Shown: positions 34,308 through 44,404, numbered from the stretch's first letter. The stretch is DNA of 64,000 bases from Flavobacteriaceae bacterium (GCA_028279515.1 JANQNQ010000005.1:362366-426365); one strand, 5' to 3'. Program-made: numbers and translations. Notes: a model not told the origin generated them from the letters alone.

Positions 34308-36143
34308 TTACCAGTTTAGTACAATATATCCTCCCTGAGCTGATTCGTTTCTTCCTGCACCTATTCCATAAAAAGGAACTTCTCTAAGTGTTAAACTGAT
34401 AAAAGAGGGTGACGCCCCAGCAAACAATGTGGTACTATACCGATGCAATCGATTAAAGTTACCCTGATTGTGCACAGTACCCCCGGTTCCTTGAATGGGG
34501 ATGCTGTCTGGAAAATCAAAAGTCTGTAATCCTTGGGCGCCTGCCACCGATGCCCAATTAGGACAGGTGAGTTTTACTCGGGAAAACGCTAGTGCATTGA
34601 TAGAGCCACCATTGCCACCTGTACCACCAGAAGTGCTAGTACCGTTAGAACCGCCAATCCCTCCAGAGACACCAATCAAAGTAGTACCTCCGCTCGAAAT
34701 ACTTGAAGGACTGCCTGATATACCCTGAGTGCCAGGTACTCCATTAGTTCCATTGGTGCCTCGAGCCCCAACAACCAAGGTCAATACTTCACCTGGAGTT
34801 ACATTGATATAGCCAGAGGCGTAGCCGCCACCGCCACCTCCGCCACCGCCTTTGTTGGCGTCATTGGGCCCTAAATAGGTGCCACCTGCTCCGCCACCGC
34901 CAGCAACGATCTCGAAGTATATCCTGCTCACTTGGACAGGAACGGTAAAAGTTTTTGTAATTGGAATGTATTCGAACTGGAAGCTTCCAGTGGTCTCAGG
35001 TTCGTTTTTACCAATTTTCGTCCACGCAGGATCTCCAGATGTTCCGGCGTTGTAGTAAAACCCAGAATCTCCATCAAGCTGGTAAACGAGTAGGGCATGT
35101 GCAGGAGAGACCAAATTCTCGATTTCAAGCGAAGAAAGACGAGGAACTAAAACACCTTTGTTTGTGCTTTTCATTTCAAGGATGGCGCTGCCATCCGGCA
35201 CGGTAGTGCCAATGCCCACATTTCCGTTCTTAAGAACGGTCACAGCATTAGAACGCCCCGCATCACTATTACCATTTCCAATTTCGAACAAAGGATCTGT
35301 TTCGACCCAATTAGAAGGATCACCGCCACCTACATTGTAGCGCCCTATGGCCGTTGAGCTGTTAGATTGTGCTTGGGTCTCTTGACCCATAGCTGTGGTA
35401 TAAGTACCCGAGGCTTCTGTAAAACCGCCCATAGCTGTCGCCGAAAAACCCGAAGCCACTGTCATTGAGCCCAAGGCTGTCGCCTGAACATTAGAAGCTA
35501 CTGATCCATTACCCATGGCAGTAGAACGAAAGCCAGAGGCCGTTGTAGAAGAACCCATGGCGGTAGAGCGATCCCCCGAGGCTGTGGTGTCAAACCCCAA
35601 AGTTGTGGCGTTGGCACCTGTAGCACCTCTCGTACTCGATATGGCACTTGAGTGGCTAAGGTCAACAGCGTTCAGTCCGATGTTTCCATAGTTTACAGGA
35701 TCTTTTCCTACCAATCTCCAACCATTGCCGCTGCCTTCATTCAAGGTTTCCAATCCGTTTACATTAAAGGCATTTTGAGCATAGGGGACTGATTTAAATG
35801 GGATGGTTCCCAAATCAGACAACCCAGAACCTGTATCGATTTGGATATTCAAAAAATGTTCGTCGGCACCCCAGTCGATTGCGTCAAAATCGTCTGTAGA
35901 AGTTCCCTGACCAATCGTAACAACTACAAGTCCTTCGGCACTTGTTGTCACAGAGATATGTGTTTCTTGATAGACATTATTGGTTAATGCCACACCTTGA
36001 TAGATGATAAACTGCAAGTCGACGGTGGCATTGGCTATTATATTGCCGCTACCGTCTTTTACAACAGCTTGATAATTGAAGCCGTTCTGAGCTGATGCGG
36101 TAAGCGCCAAGAATGGGATGAGTAGCATAATCAATTTTCTCAT
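34308..36143 (-). CDS. Secreted adhesin-like protein with YadA-head repeats and glycine-rich end
   Basis: 611 residues. A signal peptide (ending TASAQ) precedes an N-terminal domain (about 20-150) that is shared with the two downstream paralogues. YadA-type head repeats follow (TAMGSSTTASGFRSTAMG and variants, about 165-275), then a linker with NVGIGTTVPDGSAILEMKSTNKG and a C-terminal glycine-rich beta domain (about 430-611) with GGGGGGGGGYASGYINVTPGE. No type IX sorting domain or YadA anchor is visible. The S74-type end of its paralogues is absent. Its promoter carries the TGTTACA direct repeat. Confidence 0.8.
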   Translation of the reverse strand: MRKLIMLLIPFLALTASAQNGFNYQAVVKDGSGNIIANATVDLQFIIYQGVALTNNVYQETHISVTTSAEGLVVVTIGQGTSTDDFDAIDWGADEHFLNIQIDTGSGLSDLGTIPFKSVPYAQNAFNVNGLETLNEGSGNGWRLVGKDPVNYGNIGLNAVDLSHSSAISSTRGATGANATTLGFDTTASGDRSTAMGSSTTASGFRSTAMGNGSVASNVQATALGSMTVASGFSATAMGGFTEASGTYTTAMGQETQAQSNSSTAIGRYNVGGGDPSNWVETDPLFEIGNGNSDAGRSNAVTVLKNGNVGIGTTVPDGSAILEMKSTNKGVLVPRLSSLEIENLVSPAHALLVYQLDGDSGFYYNAGTSGDPAWTKIGKNEPETTGSFQFEYIPITKTFTVPVQVSRIYFEIVAGGGGAGGTYLGPNDANKGGGGGGGGGYASGYINVTPGEVLTLVVGARGTNGTNGVPGTQGISGSPSSISSGGTTLIGVSGGIGGSNGTSTSGGTGGNGGSINALAFSRVKLTCPNWASVAGAQGLQTFDFPDSIPIQGTGGTVHNQGNFNRLHRYSTTLFAGASPSFISLTLREVPFYGIGAGRNESAQGGYIVLNW

Positions 36144-36247
36144 AGTGACAGGTTTTAAAGTTTGAAGGTCTATTTAGTATGGTTTTCTTGTATTTAATAT
36201 GATTGTCTTTACAATGGTCGTTTTGAGATTCAACATTGTTCAATGCT

Positions 36248-36313
36248 CAAATGTACCTTAATGAGAAACAGCTTTATAAGAAATATGTAACATTGATCGG
36301 TACGTGTGTAACA
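36248..36313 (-). promoter_or_regulatory. Adhesin promoter with 21-bp-spaced TGTTACA direct repeats
   Basis: On the minus strand the -7 box TACATTTG is at 36248-36255. Upstream lie two TGTTACA half sites at 36286-36292 and 36307-36313, exactly 21 bases apart. Their centres are about 46 and 67 bases from the predicted start point (about 36243). The same arrangement occurs at 44405-44470. Spacing by two helical turns fits an AraC-type activator, and the hybrid regulator next door has such a domain. Confidence 0.6.
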
Positions 36314-36323
36314 TACCCATAGC

Positions 36324-39020
36324 TTACGCTTTCTTAGCATACTCCGAAGGGGTGTGCCCAAACTGTTTCTTAAAACATTTTGTGAAGTAGGAGGGGTCAT
36401 TGAAACCAACGGCATAACCCACTTGAGAAACGATGGTATCAGAATTGGAGAGTAAGTTGGCCGCCATCTTTAGGCGTTCAGACCTTAGAAACTCTGAAGC
36501 AGATAAACCCGTCAAGGCCTTCAGTTTTCGGTGTAGTTGCATACGACTCATGCCTAGGGTAGCGCTCAGCTCTTCTACGGTAAAGTTAGATTCGATTAAC
36601 TTTTCGTCTAAAATAGACTGTAAGCTTTTTAAGAATTGCTCTTCGGTAGACGGAATCGTGATATCTGTAGGACGCAGCACAATTTCTTGGCTATAGCGCT
36701 TTTGCAATTGCATTCGTAGCTCGATGAGCTTTTCGACCTTGGCTTTTAAAAGATCACTTTTAAACGGTTTAACGATGTAGTCATCAGCTCCCGAGCTAAT
36801 ACCCGTAACCTTATCTGCATCGGTAACCTTAGCTGTCAAAAGGATGATCGGGATATGACTGGTTCTCTGATCTTCTTTGACCGCCTTGGTCAATTCAAAA
36901 CCATCGACCTTGGGCATCATAACATCACTAATGATAAGGTCGGGCACTAGGGTCACTGCCTTTTTTATACCCTCTTCTCCGTTGATCGCTTCAGCTACTG
37001 TATAGGTATCCTGAAAAATAGAACGAACAAAGGTTCGTATGGCGTCATCATCTTCTACGATTAATAAGACGGAAGCATCTTCGCTCAGAGAAACATTTTT
37101 TTCAATGGTTGAAACCGTATTCAAAGGTACGGCCGTCGCTTCCATTCGTTCTTCAGCGGAAAAGACCTCCTTATCGATAGGTAAGGTAACCACAAATTCG
37201 ACACGAGATTCTGATGTTTTCTGAGACCGTACTTCTCCTTTGTGCAAACCAGCGAGTTCTTTCACCAAGGCGAGTCCGACGCCCATGCCTTTCGAGGCGG
37301 TATCTCTTTGGTAAAAACGTTCGAACCATTGGTCGAGATTTGCTTCTTTGATGGCCTCTGCCTCATTGTTGACAGAAAGATGAAGTGCCTGGTTCTGAAT
37401 TTTTCCGATGACTTTAATATCCGAACCTTCAGGAGCGTATTTGATGCTGTTTGACAACAGGTTTGCGGTAATTTTTTGAACTACATCAGAATCAAACCAA
37501 GCATTGTCGACATTGTCAAATTCATGTGTCAGCGTGATGTTTTTCTCGGAAGCCCGATACTTAAAGGCCGCCAATTCTTGTTCCAGCAAAAGTTTGAGGT
37601 CACCGGATTTCACTTTAAGTTTCAGCTGTCCTGAATTTACATTGGCCAATTCACTCATTTGGTCCACCATGCGCAATAAACGATCCGAATTGTGTTGCAC
37701 CAGGGACAATTCCTCTTTAATATTTGATGGAGTATTTTTATCCTGTAGTTGTTTTTCGACCGGTCCTAAAATAAGAGTAAGTGGCGTTCGTAACTCGTGT
37801 GAGATATGAGTGAACAAATTGGTCTTAAAGGCGTCCAATTCTCGTAATTTGTTGTTGGTCTTTTGACGGTTTCGATATAGTACAAAGAAAAATACACCTA
37901 ACAGAGAGGTAGCGATGAGCCCACCCAAAAACAAGTTTCGTTGATTTGCCTTTTGCTGGGCAACTACTTCATTCTGTGATGCGAGCAAAGCAATCTGTTG
38001 CTCCTTCTTTTCGGTCTGATATTTGGCTTCTAAAGCATATATTTCTTTGTTGGTTGCTAAGCTGTCTAGCACATCTCGTGTTCGGATATAGTCTTCGTAT
38101 GTGGCACTTAATTTTTCAGAGTCATTCAGTCTTTTATAGATGCCCAACAGCCCTTTTTGCATACGCTCTTTGTAACTGAAATTTTGAAAGGTGTCAGCTT
38201 TTGCCACGCCTTTTTCGTACCAAGAGATTGCCGTGGGATAGTCTTTTTTTTGTCTGTAAAAAGATCCCAAATATGACATTGCCCAGAGTTGCTGTATCTT
38301 TTTTTGGGATTTATTCGAAAGCTCATAGTATTTTAGGTAGTCTTTCTCAGCCCTGTCAAAATCTCTCATACGTAAAAAGAGATAGCCTCTACAAATGATC
38401 GCGTACGAATAAGGGTTTCTTTCGGGGTACTGTTCAAAGTATTTGATGGCATTGTCTAGTAGTGGCACGGCCCTATCATAATCGTTCTTATTGGTATACG
38501 CTTGGGCCAAGGCAATATTGACCTCATGCATGCTATCAGGTTTTCCCAGTTGCTCATAGAGATCTCGTGACGCATTGTAATACTCCATGGCCTTGTCGTA
38601 GTCGTGCGTGAGTCGAACAGCATAACCTAAAAAATTTAGCGCTCTGGCCCGTACCGTAGAAACTTTGAGATCCGTATGGGTTTGGCATAAAGAATCTGCC
38701 AAACTGTAGTTTTTAAAAGCGTTTTGAAAATCCTGAACACTTAAGTAGGCATTTCCCATGCTAAGCAAGGCATTCGCATTTTTCTTAGGTTCCGTTTCCC
38801 AAGGAACCAATGCTCGTGCGTTGCGGTAGCTGGCCACAGCCGAATCGATCTTGGACTCCTTTTCGAAAGCAATCCCCAAAGAAACGAAATGCTTGTACCT
38901 CACCGAATCTTGTGAAGCTTCCTTTAATAAGCTTTGAAGGGAATCGATCTTTGCCTGCCCTTGTCCCCATACTAAAAAGGGGACGAACAGCAATATCCAT
39001 AAACAAACTCTCATAGGCAT
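36324..39020 (-). CDS. TPR-histidine kinase-receiver-AraC hybrid regulator
   Basis: 898 residues. A signal peptide leads into TPR repeats (about 35-335), one transmembrane segment (363-382), a HisKA domain with FTHISHELRTPLTLI (His408), an ATPase domain with NLLSNSIKYAPEG and GMGVGLALVKEL, a receiver with phospho-acceptor Asp699 (LIISDVMMP), and an AraC helix-turn-helix (about 805-898) with GMSRMQLHRKLKALTG and GFNDPSYFTKCFKKQFG. It is a complete sensor-to-DNA chain in one protein. Lying between the adhesin genes whose promoters share a 21-bp direct repeat, it is their likely regulator. Confidence 0.93.
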   Translation of the reverse strand: MPMRVCLWILLFVPFLVWGQGQAKIDSLQSLLKEASQDSVRYKHFVSLGIAFEKESKIDSAVASYRNARALVPWETEPKKNANALLSMGNAYLSVQDFQNAFKNYSLADSLCQTHTDLKVSTVRARALNFLGYAVRLTHDYDKAMEYYNASRDLYEQLGKPDSMHEVNIALAQAYTNKNDYDRAVPLLDNAIKYFEQYPERNPYSYAIICRGYLFLRMRDFDRAEKDYLKYYELSNKSQKKIQQLWAMSYLGSFYRQKKDYPTAISWYEKGVAKADTFQNFSYKERMQKGLLGIYKRLNDSEKLSATYEDYIRTRDVLDSLATNKEIYALEAKYQTEKKEQQIALLASQNEVVAQQKANQRNLFLGGLIATSLLGVFFFVLYRNRQKTNNKLRELDAFKTNLFTHISHELRTPLTLILGPVEKQLQDKNTPSNIKEELSLVQHNSDRLLRMVDQMSELANVNSGQLKLKVKSGDLKLLLEQELAAFKYRASEKNITLTHEFDNVDNAWFDSDVVQKITANLLSNSIKYAPEGSDIKVIGKIQNQALHLSVNNEAEAIKEANLDQWFERFYQRDTASKGMGVGLALVKELAGLHKGEVRSQKTSESRVEFVVTLPIDKEVFSAEERMEATAVPLNTVSTIEKNVSLSEDASVLLIVEDDDAIRTFVRSIFQDTYTVAEAINGEEGIKKAVTLVPDLIISDVMMPKVDGFELTKAVKEDQRTSHIPIILLTAKVTDADKVTGISSGADDYIVKPFKSDLLKAKVEKLIELRMQLQKRYSQEIVLRPTDITIPSTEEQFLKSLQSILDEKLIESNFTVEELSATLGMSRMQLHRKLKALTGLSASEFLRSERLKMAANLLSNSDTIVSQVGYAVGFNDPSYFTKCFKKQFGHTPSEYAKKA

Positions 39021-39195
39021 AACGCAGTCTGTTAATTAGAGAGGTCTTGGAGGGTGAGAACGCGGGGAACGATTCTGAATCAAGTTATTAGCAGCAAGAA
39101 CCTCATCTTAAAAGTACTGAAAAAAATGATAAAAGAGTTGTCTGTGTCTCTCGAACTGCTTTTTAAAAGGATTGTTTATGAAAATTGTGGGGTCA

Positions 39196-41673
39196 TTATT
39201 GATTCATCTTTGCTTCCAGAATCTCAAGTCGATTTTCAAGGTTTTCGTAGCGTTTGTCTTGTTTGTTGATGATGGTTTGCTGTTCTTTGATAGCTTCCAG
39301 CAAAACAGGAATCAGCTGGACATAACTCACGCCGAGATATTCGTTCTCTGAATCGATGACCTTTACCATTTCTGGGAATACTTCCTGTAGCTCTTGGGCG
39401 ATCAAACCATACTCTCGTACTTTTTCCTGATCATCTTTCATGTTGTAGGTGTACGCTTGTAGTTTTTGAAGACGGGTGAGTACATTTTCAACCGATTTCA
39501 GGTTTTCTTTGAGACGGCGATCAGAGACATCGGTGATGGTGCCCGTATATTCTATTGAACCTATTACATCGAGCCTAACATTGGGAATGGCCGTACCTGT
39601 ACCGATACCCACGTTTCCATTTTTCAAGACGGTGAGGGCATCGCTTCGAGAAGCAAGGTCAGTGCCATTTCCTATCACAAACAGGCGATCTAATGCATGC
39701 CAAGAATTTGTAGAATTAGGCGTGTAGAGTGTATTAAATAGCCCAATAACCGTTTCACCATAAGAAGGTGCCTCTGTTAAGAAGCCCATTGATGTTGAGG
39801 CATCTCCAGTAGCGTCAGTATTGTCGCCCATAGCTGTTGAAGCGCTTCCGGAAGCGGTTGTAAGAAACCCGGTTGCGATGGATGAAGCTCCAGAAGCGGT
39901 TGTGTTGTTGCCCAGTGCTGTAGAGAAGCCTCCAGAAGCTATTGTTCTGTGCCCTGCAGTGAATGCTGCAGATCCTGTGGCCCCATGAGTAGTGGAGCCC
40001 GAAACAGAATTCCAACTTAAATCCACGGCATTCGGACCTATGCTACCATAATCAACGGGGTCTTTTCCTATTAATCGCCAACCAAGACCACTGCCTTCAT
40101 CTAAAGCCTCTAGACCTGTGGAAGCCAAATTCTGATCGGCGTACTCTTTGGTGATCAAGGATTTGCTATCATTGATTTCGGAAAGGTCCAAACTTGGAGC
40201 GGTGATGGTTCCGTTTTTCAATATGGTCAATGCATTGGCTCGGTTAGAACTTGTTGTACCATTTCCTATCTCGAAAAGCGGGTCAGTACCCACCCATACA
40301 TTTGGATTTCCTCCGCCAATGTTATAGCGACCGATTGCCGTCGACCCGATAGCATTTGCAAGGGTTCCTCTACCAAAGGCTGTCGAATGCTGTCCGGAGG
40401 CGTCTGTCTGATCACCCATGGCAACTGCGGCGCTATTGGTTGCCGCAGCTCCCTCACCCATGGCTACTGAAAAGTTGCCAGATGCTGTTGTGAAAAAACC
40501 TATAGCTGTTGCATCAGAACCCGACGCCGTTGTCTCAGTACCGGCTGCGAAAGATCTGACACCAGTTGCACCCTTTGTGGTAGAACTGTTTAAGCTGATG
40601 CTCAAGTCCATCGCGTTTTCCCCAATATCACCATAGTTTAGCGGGTCTCTTCCGATGATGCGCCACCCTATGCCGTTGCCCTCATCTAATGTCTCAAGAC
40701 CCGTGGGAGCTAGGCTCTGATCGACGTATTCTTTGGTGATCAGGGATTTGTTATCGGTGATTTCGGCTAAATCCAAACTTGGTGCTGTGATCGTACCATT
40801 TTTAAGTACGGTCAATGCGTTGGTACGACTAGCGTCGCTGTTACCATTTCCGATTTCGAATAAGGGGTCGGTTTCGACCCAGTTGGTTGGGTCACCTCCG
40901 CCGATGTTGAAACGTCCAATAGCGGTTGCAATGTTAGATTGCGCTTGGGTATCTTGTCCCATAGCTGTTGCGTACGTACCGGAGGCTTCGGTAAAGCCGC
41001 CCATAGCGGTTGCTGAGAACCCAGATGCCGCTGTCATCGAACCCATTGCGGTTGCTTGCACATTGGAAGCTACCGAACCATTGCCCATCGCTGTTGAACG
41101 AAAGCCTGAGGCCGTTGTATTAAACCCCAAGGTCGTCGCGCTTTCTCCTGTTGCGCCGCGAGTACTCGAGGTAGAGTTGGATCTGCTCAAGTCTACGGCT
41201 TCTAGTCCGATGTTACCGAAGTTGGCAGGGTCTCTTCCGATCAATCGCCAACCTAATCCATTGCCTTCATCTAAGACCTCCAGTCCAGTTACATTTAACG
41301 CATGTTGTGCATAGGGCACAGATCTTAATGCAACGGTTCCCAGATCTGATAAACCAGAGCCTGTGTCGATCCGAATGTTTAAAAAGTGCATGTCTGCCCC
41401 CCAATTGATTGCGTTAAAATCGTCAGTAGTTGTTCCTTCACCTATGGCTGCTGTAACGAGTCCGTTGGCGTCTGTAGTAACTGCCGAATGTGTTTCTTGA
41501 TAGACATTATTGGTGAGCGCTGCGCCTTCATAGATGATAAATTGGAGGTCAATGGTCGCATTTGATAATACGTTGCCACCACTGTCTCTTACGACTGCTT
41601 GGTAGTTAAAACTGTTCTGTGCCGTTGCGACCCAAGCGCAAAACGGAATAAGGAGTATGATCAGTTTTCTCAT
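39196..41673 (-). CDS. Secreted adhesin-like protein with three YadA-head modules and S74 chaperone end
   Basis: 825 residues. The signal peptide and N-terminal domain match the other two adhesins. The body repeats a module of about 200 residues three times, each starting with GL-x-LDEG-x-G-x-GWR (about 130, 345 and 545) and followed by YadA-type heads. The C-terminus has VSDRRLKENLKSVE and EYGLIAQELQEVFPEM, the pattern of the S74 intramolecular chaperone domain that trimerises and then cuts itself off (cut expected before the SD of VSDRR), and ends in a coiled coil. Gap to the upstream paralogue is 61 bases, so they are probably co-transcribed. Confidence 0.85.
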   Translation of the reverse strand: MRKLIILLIPFCAWVATAQNSFNYQAVVRDSGGNVLSNATIDLQFIIYEGAALTNNVYQETHSAVTTDANGLVTAAIGEGTTTDDFNAINWGADMHFLNIRIDTGSGLSDLGTVALRSVPYAQHALNVTGLEVLDEGNGLGWRLIGRDPANFGNIGLEAVDLSRSNSTSSTRGATGESATTLGFNTTASGFRSTAMGNGSVASNVQATAMGSMTAASGFSATAMGGFTEASGTYATAMGQDTQAQSNIATAIGRFNIGGGDPTNWVETDPLFEIGNGNSDASRTNALTVLKNGTITAPSLDLAEITDNKSLITKEYVDQSLAPTGLETLDEGNGIGWRIIGRDPLNYGDIGENAMDLSISLNSSTTKGATGVRSFAAGTETTASGSDATAIGFFTTASGNFSVAMGEGAAATNSAAVAMGDQTDASGQHSTAFGRGTLANAIGSTAIGRYNIGGGNPNVWVGTDPLFEIGNGTTSSNRANALTILKNGTITAPSLDLSEINDSKSLITKEYADQNLASTGLEALDEGSGLGWRLIGKDPVDYGSIGPNAVDLSWNSVSGSTTHGATGSAAFTAGHRTIASGGFSTALGNNTTASGASSIATGFLTTASGSASTAMGDNTDATGDASTSMGFLTEAPSYGETVIGLFNTLYTPNSTNSWHALDRLFVIGNGTDLASRSDALTVLKNGNVGIGTGTAIPNVRLDVIGSIEYTGTITDVSDRRLKENLKSVENVLTRLQKLQAYTYNMKDDQEKVREYGLIAQELQEVFPEMVKVIDSENEYLGVSYVQLIPVLLEAIKEQQTIINKQDKRYENLENRLEILEAKMNQ

Positions 41674-41734
41674 GACGGTTATTTTTTAGTTTTCCATCCT
41701 TAAGATACTACATAACACATTAGTATTGATTTGT

Positions 41735-44197
41735 TTACAATTGTTTTTTGAGTTCTTGGATGGTTTCTTTTAGCTCTTCGTTTTCGGTTTTTAGCTCTTT
41801 AATGGCCTTAATGATCACAGGGATAAGATCATTGTAGCGTAGGCTTAAATAGCCTTCGTCATCGGCTGTGAGCATGCCTTGGTCAGTATAGTTAATGTCG
41901 GATAGGGTTTGTTGTACTTCTTGCGCGATAAGGCCAATTTCTCGCGTCTTTTGATCGTTGTTCTTTCGAACATAATCTACCGGCCTTAGTTGATCCAGGA
42001 AATCAAGTCCGTAGGGAAGATCCCGTACCTTTTCCTTCCATCGAATGTCAGAGGTGATCGTCCAGGGAACTTGAACGCCCGCATAGGAGATTCCGCTGTT
42101 TCCAAGTCTTATTTGACCATTTCCGCTAGCGTTAGGGACACTAGTTCCTGACCCAATGCCAATGTTGTTTGTGCCTGTCACTCCCGATAAAGCATTGGAA
42201 CCAATAGCTATATTGACATTGCCGTCAACATTGTTGCCAAGTGCATTGTATCCAATAGCCACATTGTTTTCTCCCGATTCATTTTTGATTAATGTACTTC
42301 TTCCAAGTGCTACATTTCGATTTCCGTCTATATTATTAAAGAGGGCAAAATCTCCGAATGCTGCATTCTCAAAGCCACTTGTAGAGTTTTGCAAAGCATG
42401 ATTTCCCAAAGCAATGTTTCTAGATGCTAGATTGCCAGAGGCCAGCGCATCAATTCCAATTGCTATATTATTGGCCGAACCAGTAATATTCATCATGGCT
42501 CCATGTCCAATGGCGATGCTATTGCTTGAATTCGTGCTATTTTTCATGCTGTTGTAACCAATGGCTACGTTGTTGATCCCAGAGATGTTTTGTTGCATGC
42601 TGAAGGCTCCGACGGCCACGTTTTCTGATGTTGTACTGAATTGCAGGGCCGAAGCTCCAATAGCGGTGTTCGAGGTGCCGCTCTCATTTTCTTGAAGAGA
42701 CGCTATTCCCACGGCCGTATTATCTCCTGCTGCTAGATTATCTCTTAGGGCGTTGGCTCCAATGGCGACGTTATTTACACCGCTTGTATTTGCATTAAGG
42801 GACATATAGCCTATGGCGGTGTTAAGAGAGGCTGAAATATTGCTCTGCAATGCTTGAAAACCAACGGCGGTATTACGCCAACCGAGCGCATTGGTATAAA
42901 GGGCATTGTAACCAATAGCGGTATTTTCTGACCCCGAACTATTGGTAAACAATGCCTGAGAACCTAAAACAGTATTCCTACTTCCGGTATCATTCATGAA
43001 AAGCGCAAAGGCTCCCATTCCGGTGTTGTCTTCCGAAGTAATGCTATTCTCCAACACTTTGATTCCGACAGCCACATTTCGATTGTCGGTGCCATCGTCG
43101 CTAGCTCCGGTACCTTCCCCTAAAAAAACAGAGGAATCATTGTTGATATGTCGCGCATCTTCTAGATCGTTGATCTCGAGGCTTAGACCTGCGATTTCGC
43201 TATCAACATATTCTTTGGTAGTAAGGGACTTGTTGTCATTGACTTCGGAAAGGTCTAAACTGGGGGCCCTTATAATTCCGTTCTTCAAAATGGTCAATGC
43301 GTTAGAGCGACTGGCATCGCTGCTTCCGTTTCCAATCTCAAACAAAGGGTTGGTTTCTACCCAATTGGTAGGGTCACCACCACCTATATTATAACGCCCG
43401 ATGGCAGTGGAGCTATAAGATTGTGCCTGTGTTTCTAACCCCATGGCAGTTGAATAGTCCCCAGATGCTTCTGTAAAACCTCCCATGGCAGTAGCTGAGA
43501 ACCCAGAGGCCGCTGTCATCGAACCCATGGCAGTTGCTTGCACATTGGAAGCTACCGAGCCATTACCCATCGCTGTTGAACGAAACCCCGAGGCTACGGT
43601 GATAGAACCCATAGCGGTAGAGCGATTTCCGGAAGCAGTGGTGTCAAATCCTAAGGCGACAGCATTTTGTCCTGTGGCGCCTCGTGTAGTTGATATGGCA
43701 CTGGACTGGCTCAGATCTACTGCATTGAACCCTATGTTCCCAAAGTTGTCGGGCTCCCTTCCTATGAGCCGCCAGCCAATTCCGTTGCCTTCATCCAGGT
43801 CCTCCAACCCTTTTACATTGAACGCATGTTGGGCATAGGGTACCGTTCTTAATGTAACGGTTCCTAGATCTGATAAGCCAGTGCCTGTATTGATTTGTAT
43901 GTTTAAGAAGTGCTCGTCTGCACCCCAATCGATCGTGTTAAAATTGTCAGTCGTCGTGCCTTCACCTATACCTACCGCAATGAGTCCGTTGGCATCGGTA
44001 GTCACTGACGCATGTGTTTCTTGATAGACATTGTTTGTGAGTGCGGCCCCTTCATAGATGATAAATTGCAAATCGACGGTAGCATTCAACAATGCATTGC
44101 CGCCGCTGTCCTTTACCACGGCCTGGTAGTTGAAACTGCTCTGTGCCGTTGCGACCAAAACGCAAAACGGAATAAGGAGTGTGATCAGTTTTCTCAT
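41735..44197 (-). CDS. Secreted adhesin-like protein with long N-A-x-G repeats and S74 chaperone end
   Basis: 820 residues. N-terminal domain and first YadA heads resemble the two paralogues. From about 350 to 690 it switches to another repeat of about 24 residues (NTAIGYNALYTNALGW and variants). The C-terminal region has TSDIRWKEKVRDL and EIGLIAQEVQQTL, an S74-type chaperone/protease-like domain, then a coiled coil (ELKTENEELKETIQELKKQL). It is 11 bases downstream of a 50-codon gene and shares its promoter with TGTTACA repeats. Confidence 0.85.
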   Translation of the reverse strand: MRKLITLLIPFCVLVATAQSSFNYQAVVKDSGGNALLNATVDLQFIIYEGAALTNNVYQETHASVTTDANGLIAVGIGEGTTTDNFNTIDWGADEHFLNIQINTGTGLSDLGTVTLRTVPYAQHAFNVKGLEDLDEGNGIGWRLIGREPDNFGNIGFNAVDLSQSSAISTTRGATGQNAVALGFDTTASGNRSTAMGSITVASGFRSTAMGNGSVASNVQATAMGSMTAASGFSATAMGGFTEASGDYSTAMGLETQAQSYSSTAIGRYNIGGGDPTNWVETNPLFEIGNGSSDASRSNALTILKNGIIRAPSLDLSEVNDNKSLTTKEYVDSEIAGLSLEINDLEDARHINNDSSVFLGEGTGASDDGTDNRNVAVGIKVLENSITSEDNTGMGAFALFMNDTGSRNTVLGSQALFTNSSGSENTAIGYNALYTNALGWRNTAVGFQALQSNISASLNTAIGYMSLNANTSGVNNVAIGANALRDNLAAGDNTAVGIASLQENESGTSNTAIGASALQFSTTSENVAVGAFSMQQNISGINNVAIGYNSMKNSTNSSNSIAIGHGAMMNITGSANNIAIGIDALASGNLASRNIALGNHALQNSTSGFENAAFGDFALFNNIDGNRNVALGRSTLIKNESGENNVAIGYNALGNNVDGNVNIAIGSNALSGVTGTNNIGIGSGTSVPNASGNGQIRLGNSGISYAGVQVPWTITSDIRWKEKVRDLPYGLDFLDQLRPVDYVRKNNDQKTREIGLIAQEVQQTLSDINYTDQGMLTADDEGYLSLRYNDLIPVIIKAIKELKTENEELKETIQELKKQL

Positions 44198-44208
44198 GAC
44201 GGTTGATT

Positions 44209-44361
44209 TTATAGCTTGAAGGTCACCTTACGCAACGTCTTGTTTTTATGTACAATATGGATGATATAGCCACCTTTGCCCAAATGATCGACGTTTATGT
44301 AGATCGTGTTTTCCCAAAGCTGTTTTAGGTTTCCTTTATATGTCTTTGGTTGTTTTTTCAT
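44209..44361 (-). CDS. Predicted 50-residue protein in the adhesin leader
   Basis: MKKQPKTYKG... ends in GKGGYIIHIVHKNKTLRKVT-type sequence, similar to the last part of type IX sorting domains (a Tyr/Ile strand, Lys-rich turn, final strand), but without a cargo domain. It lies 39 bases after the predicted start point and 11 bases before the adhesin start. At the other adhesin locus a decayed relative of the tail seems to be present. It could be a functional small protein, a remnant of a longer gene, or a leader peptide. Confidence 0.55.
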   Translation of the reverse strand: MKKQPKTYKGNLKQLWENTIYINVDHLGKGGYIIHIVHKNKTLRKVTFKL

Positions 44362-44404
44362 ACATCGATATAGATCAGGTTAGATGATCTTTATATCTGA
44401 TGCT

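Noticed and set aside
36144..36243. Leader peptide MLNLKTTIVKTIILNTRKPY upstream of the 36143 adhesin
   Set aside because: A 20-codon frame fits by chance; the tail resembling the 44209 gene is in another frame and broken by stops, so it was kept only as a possible remnant in a finding.
40733..41314. 193-codon plus-strand frame inside the 39196 adhesin
   Set aside because: Repetitive low-complexity sequence that mirrors the YadA-repeat DNA of the adhesin; no start signal or family match.
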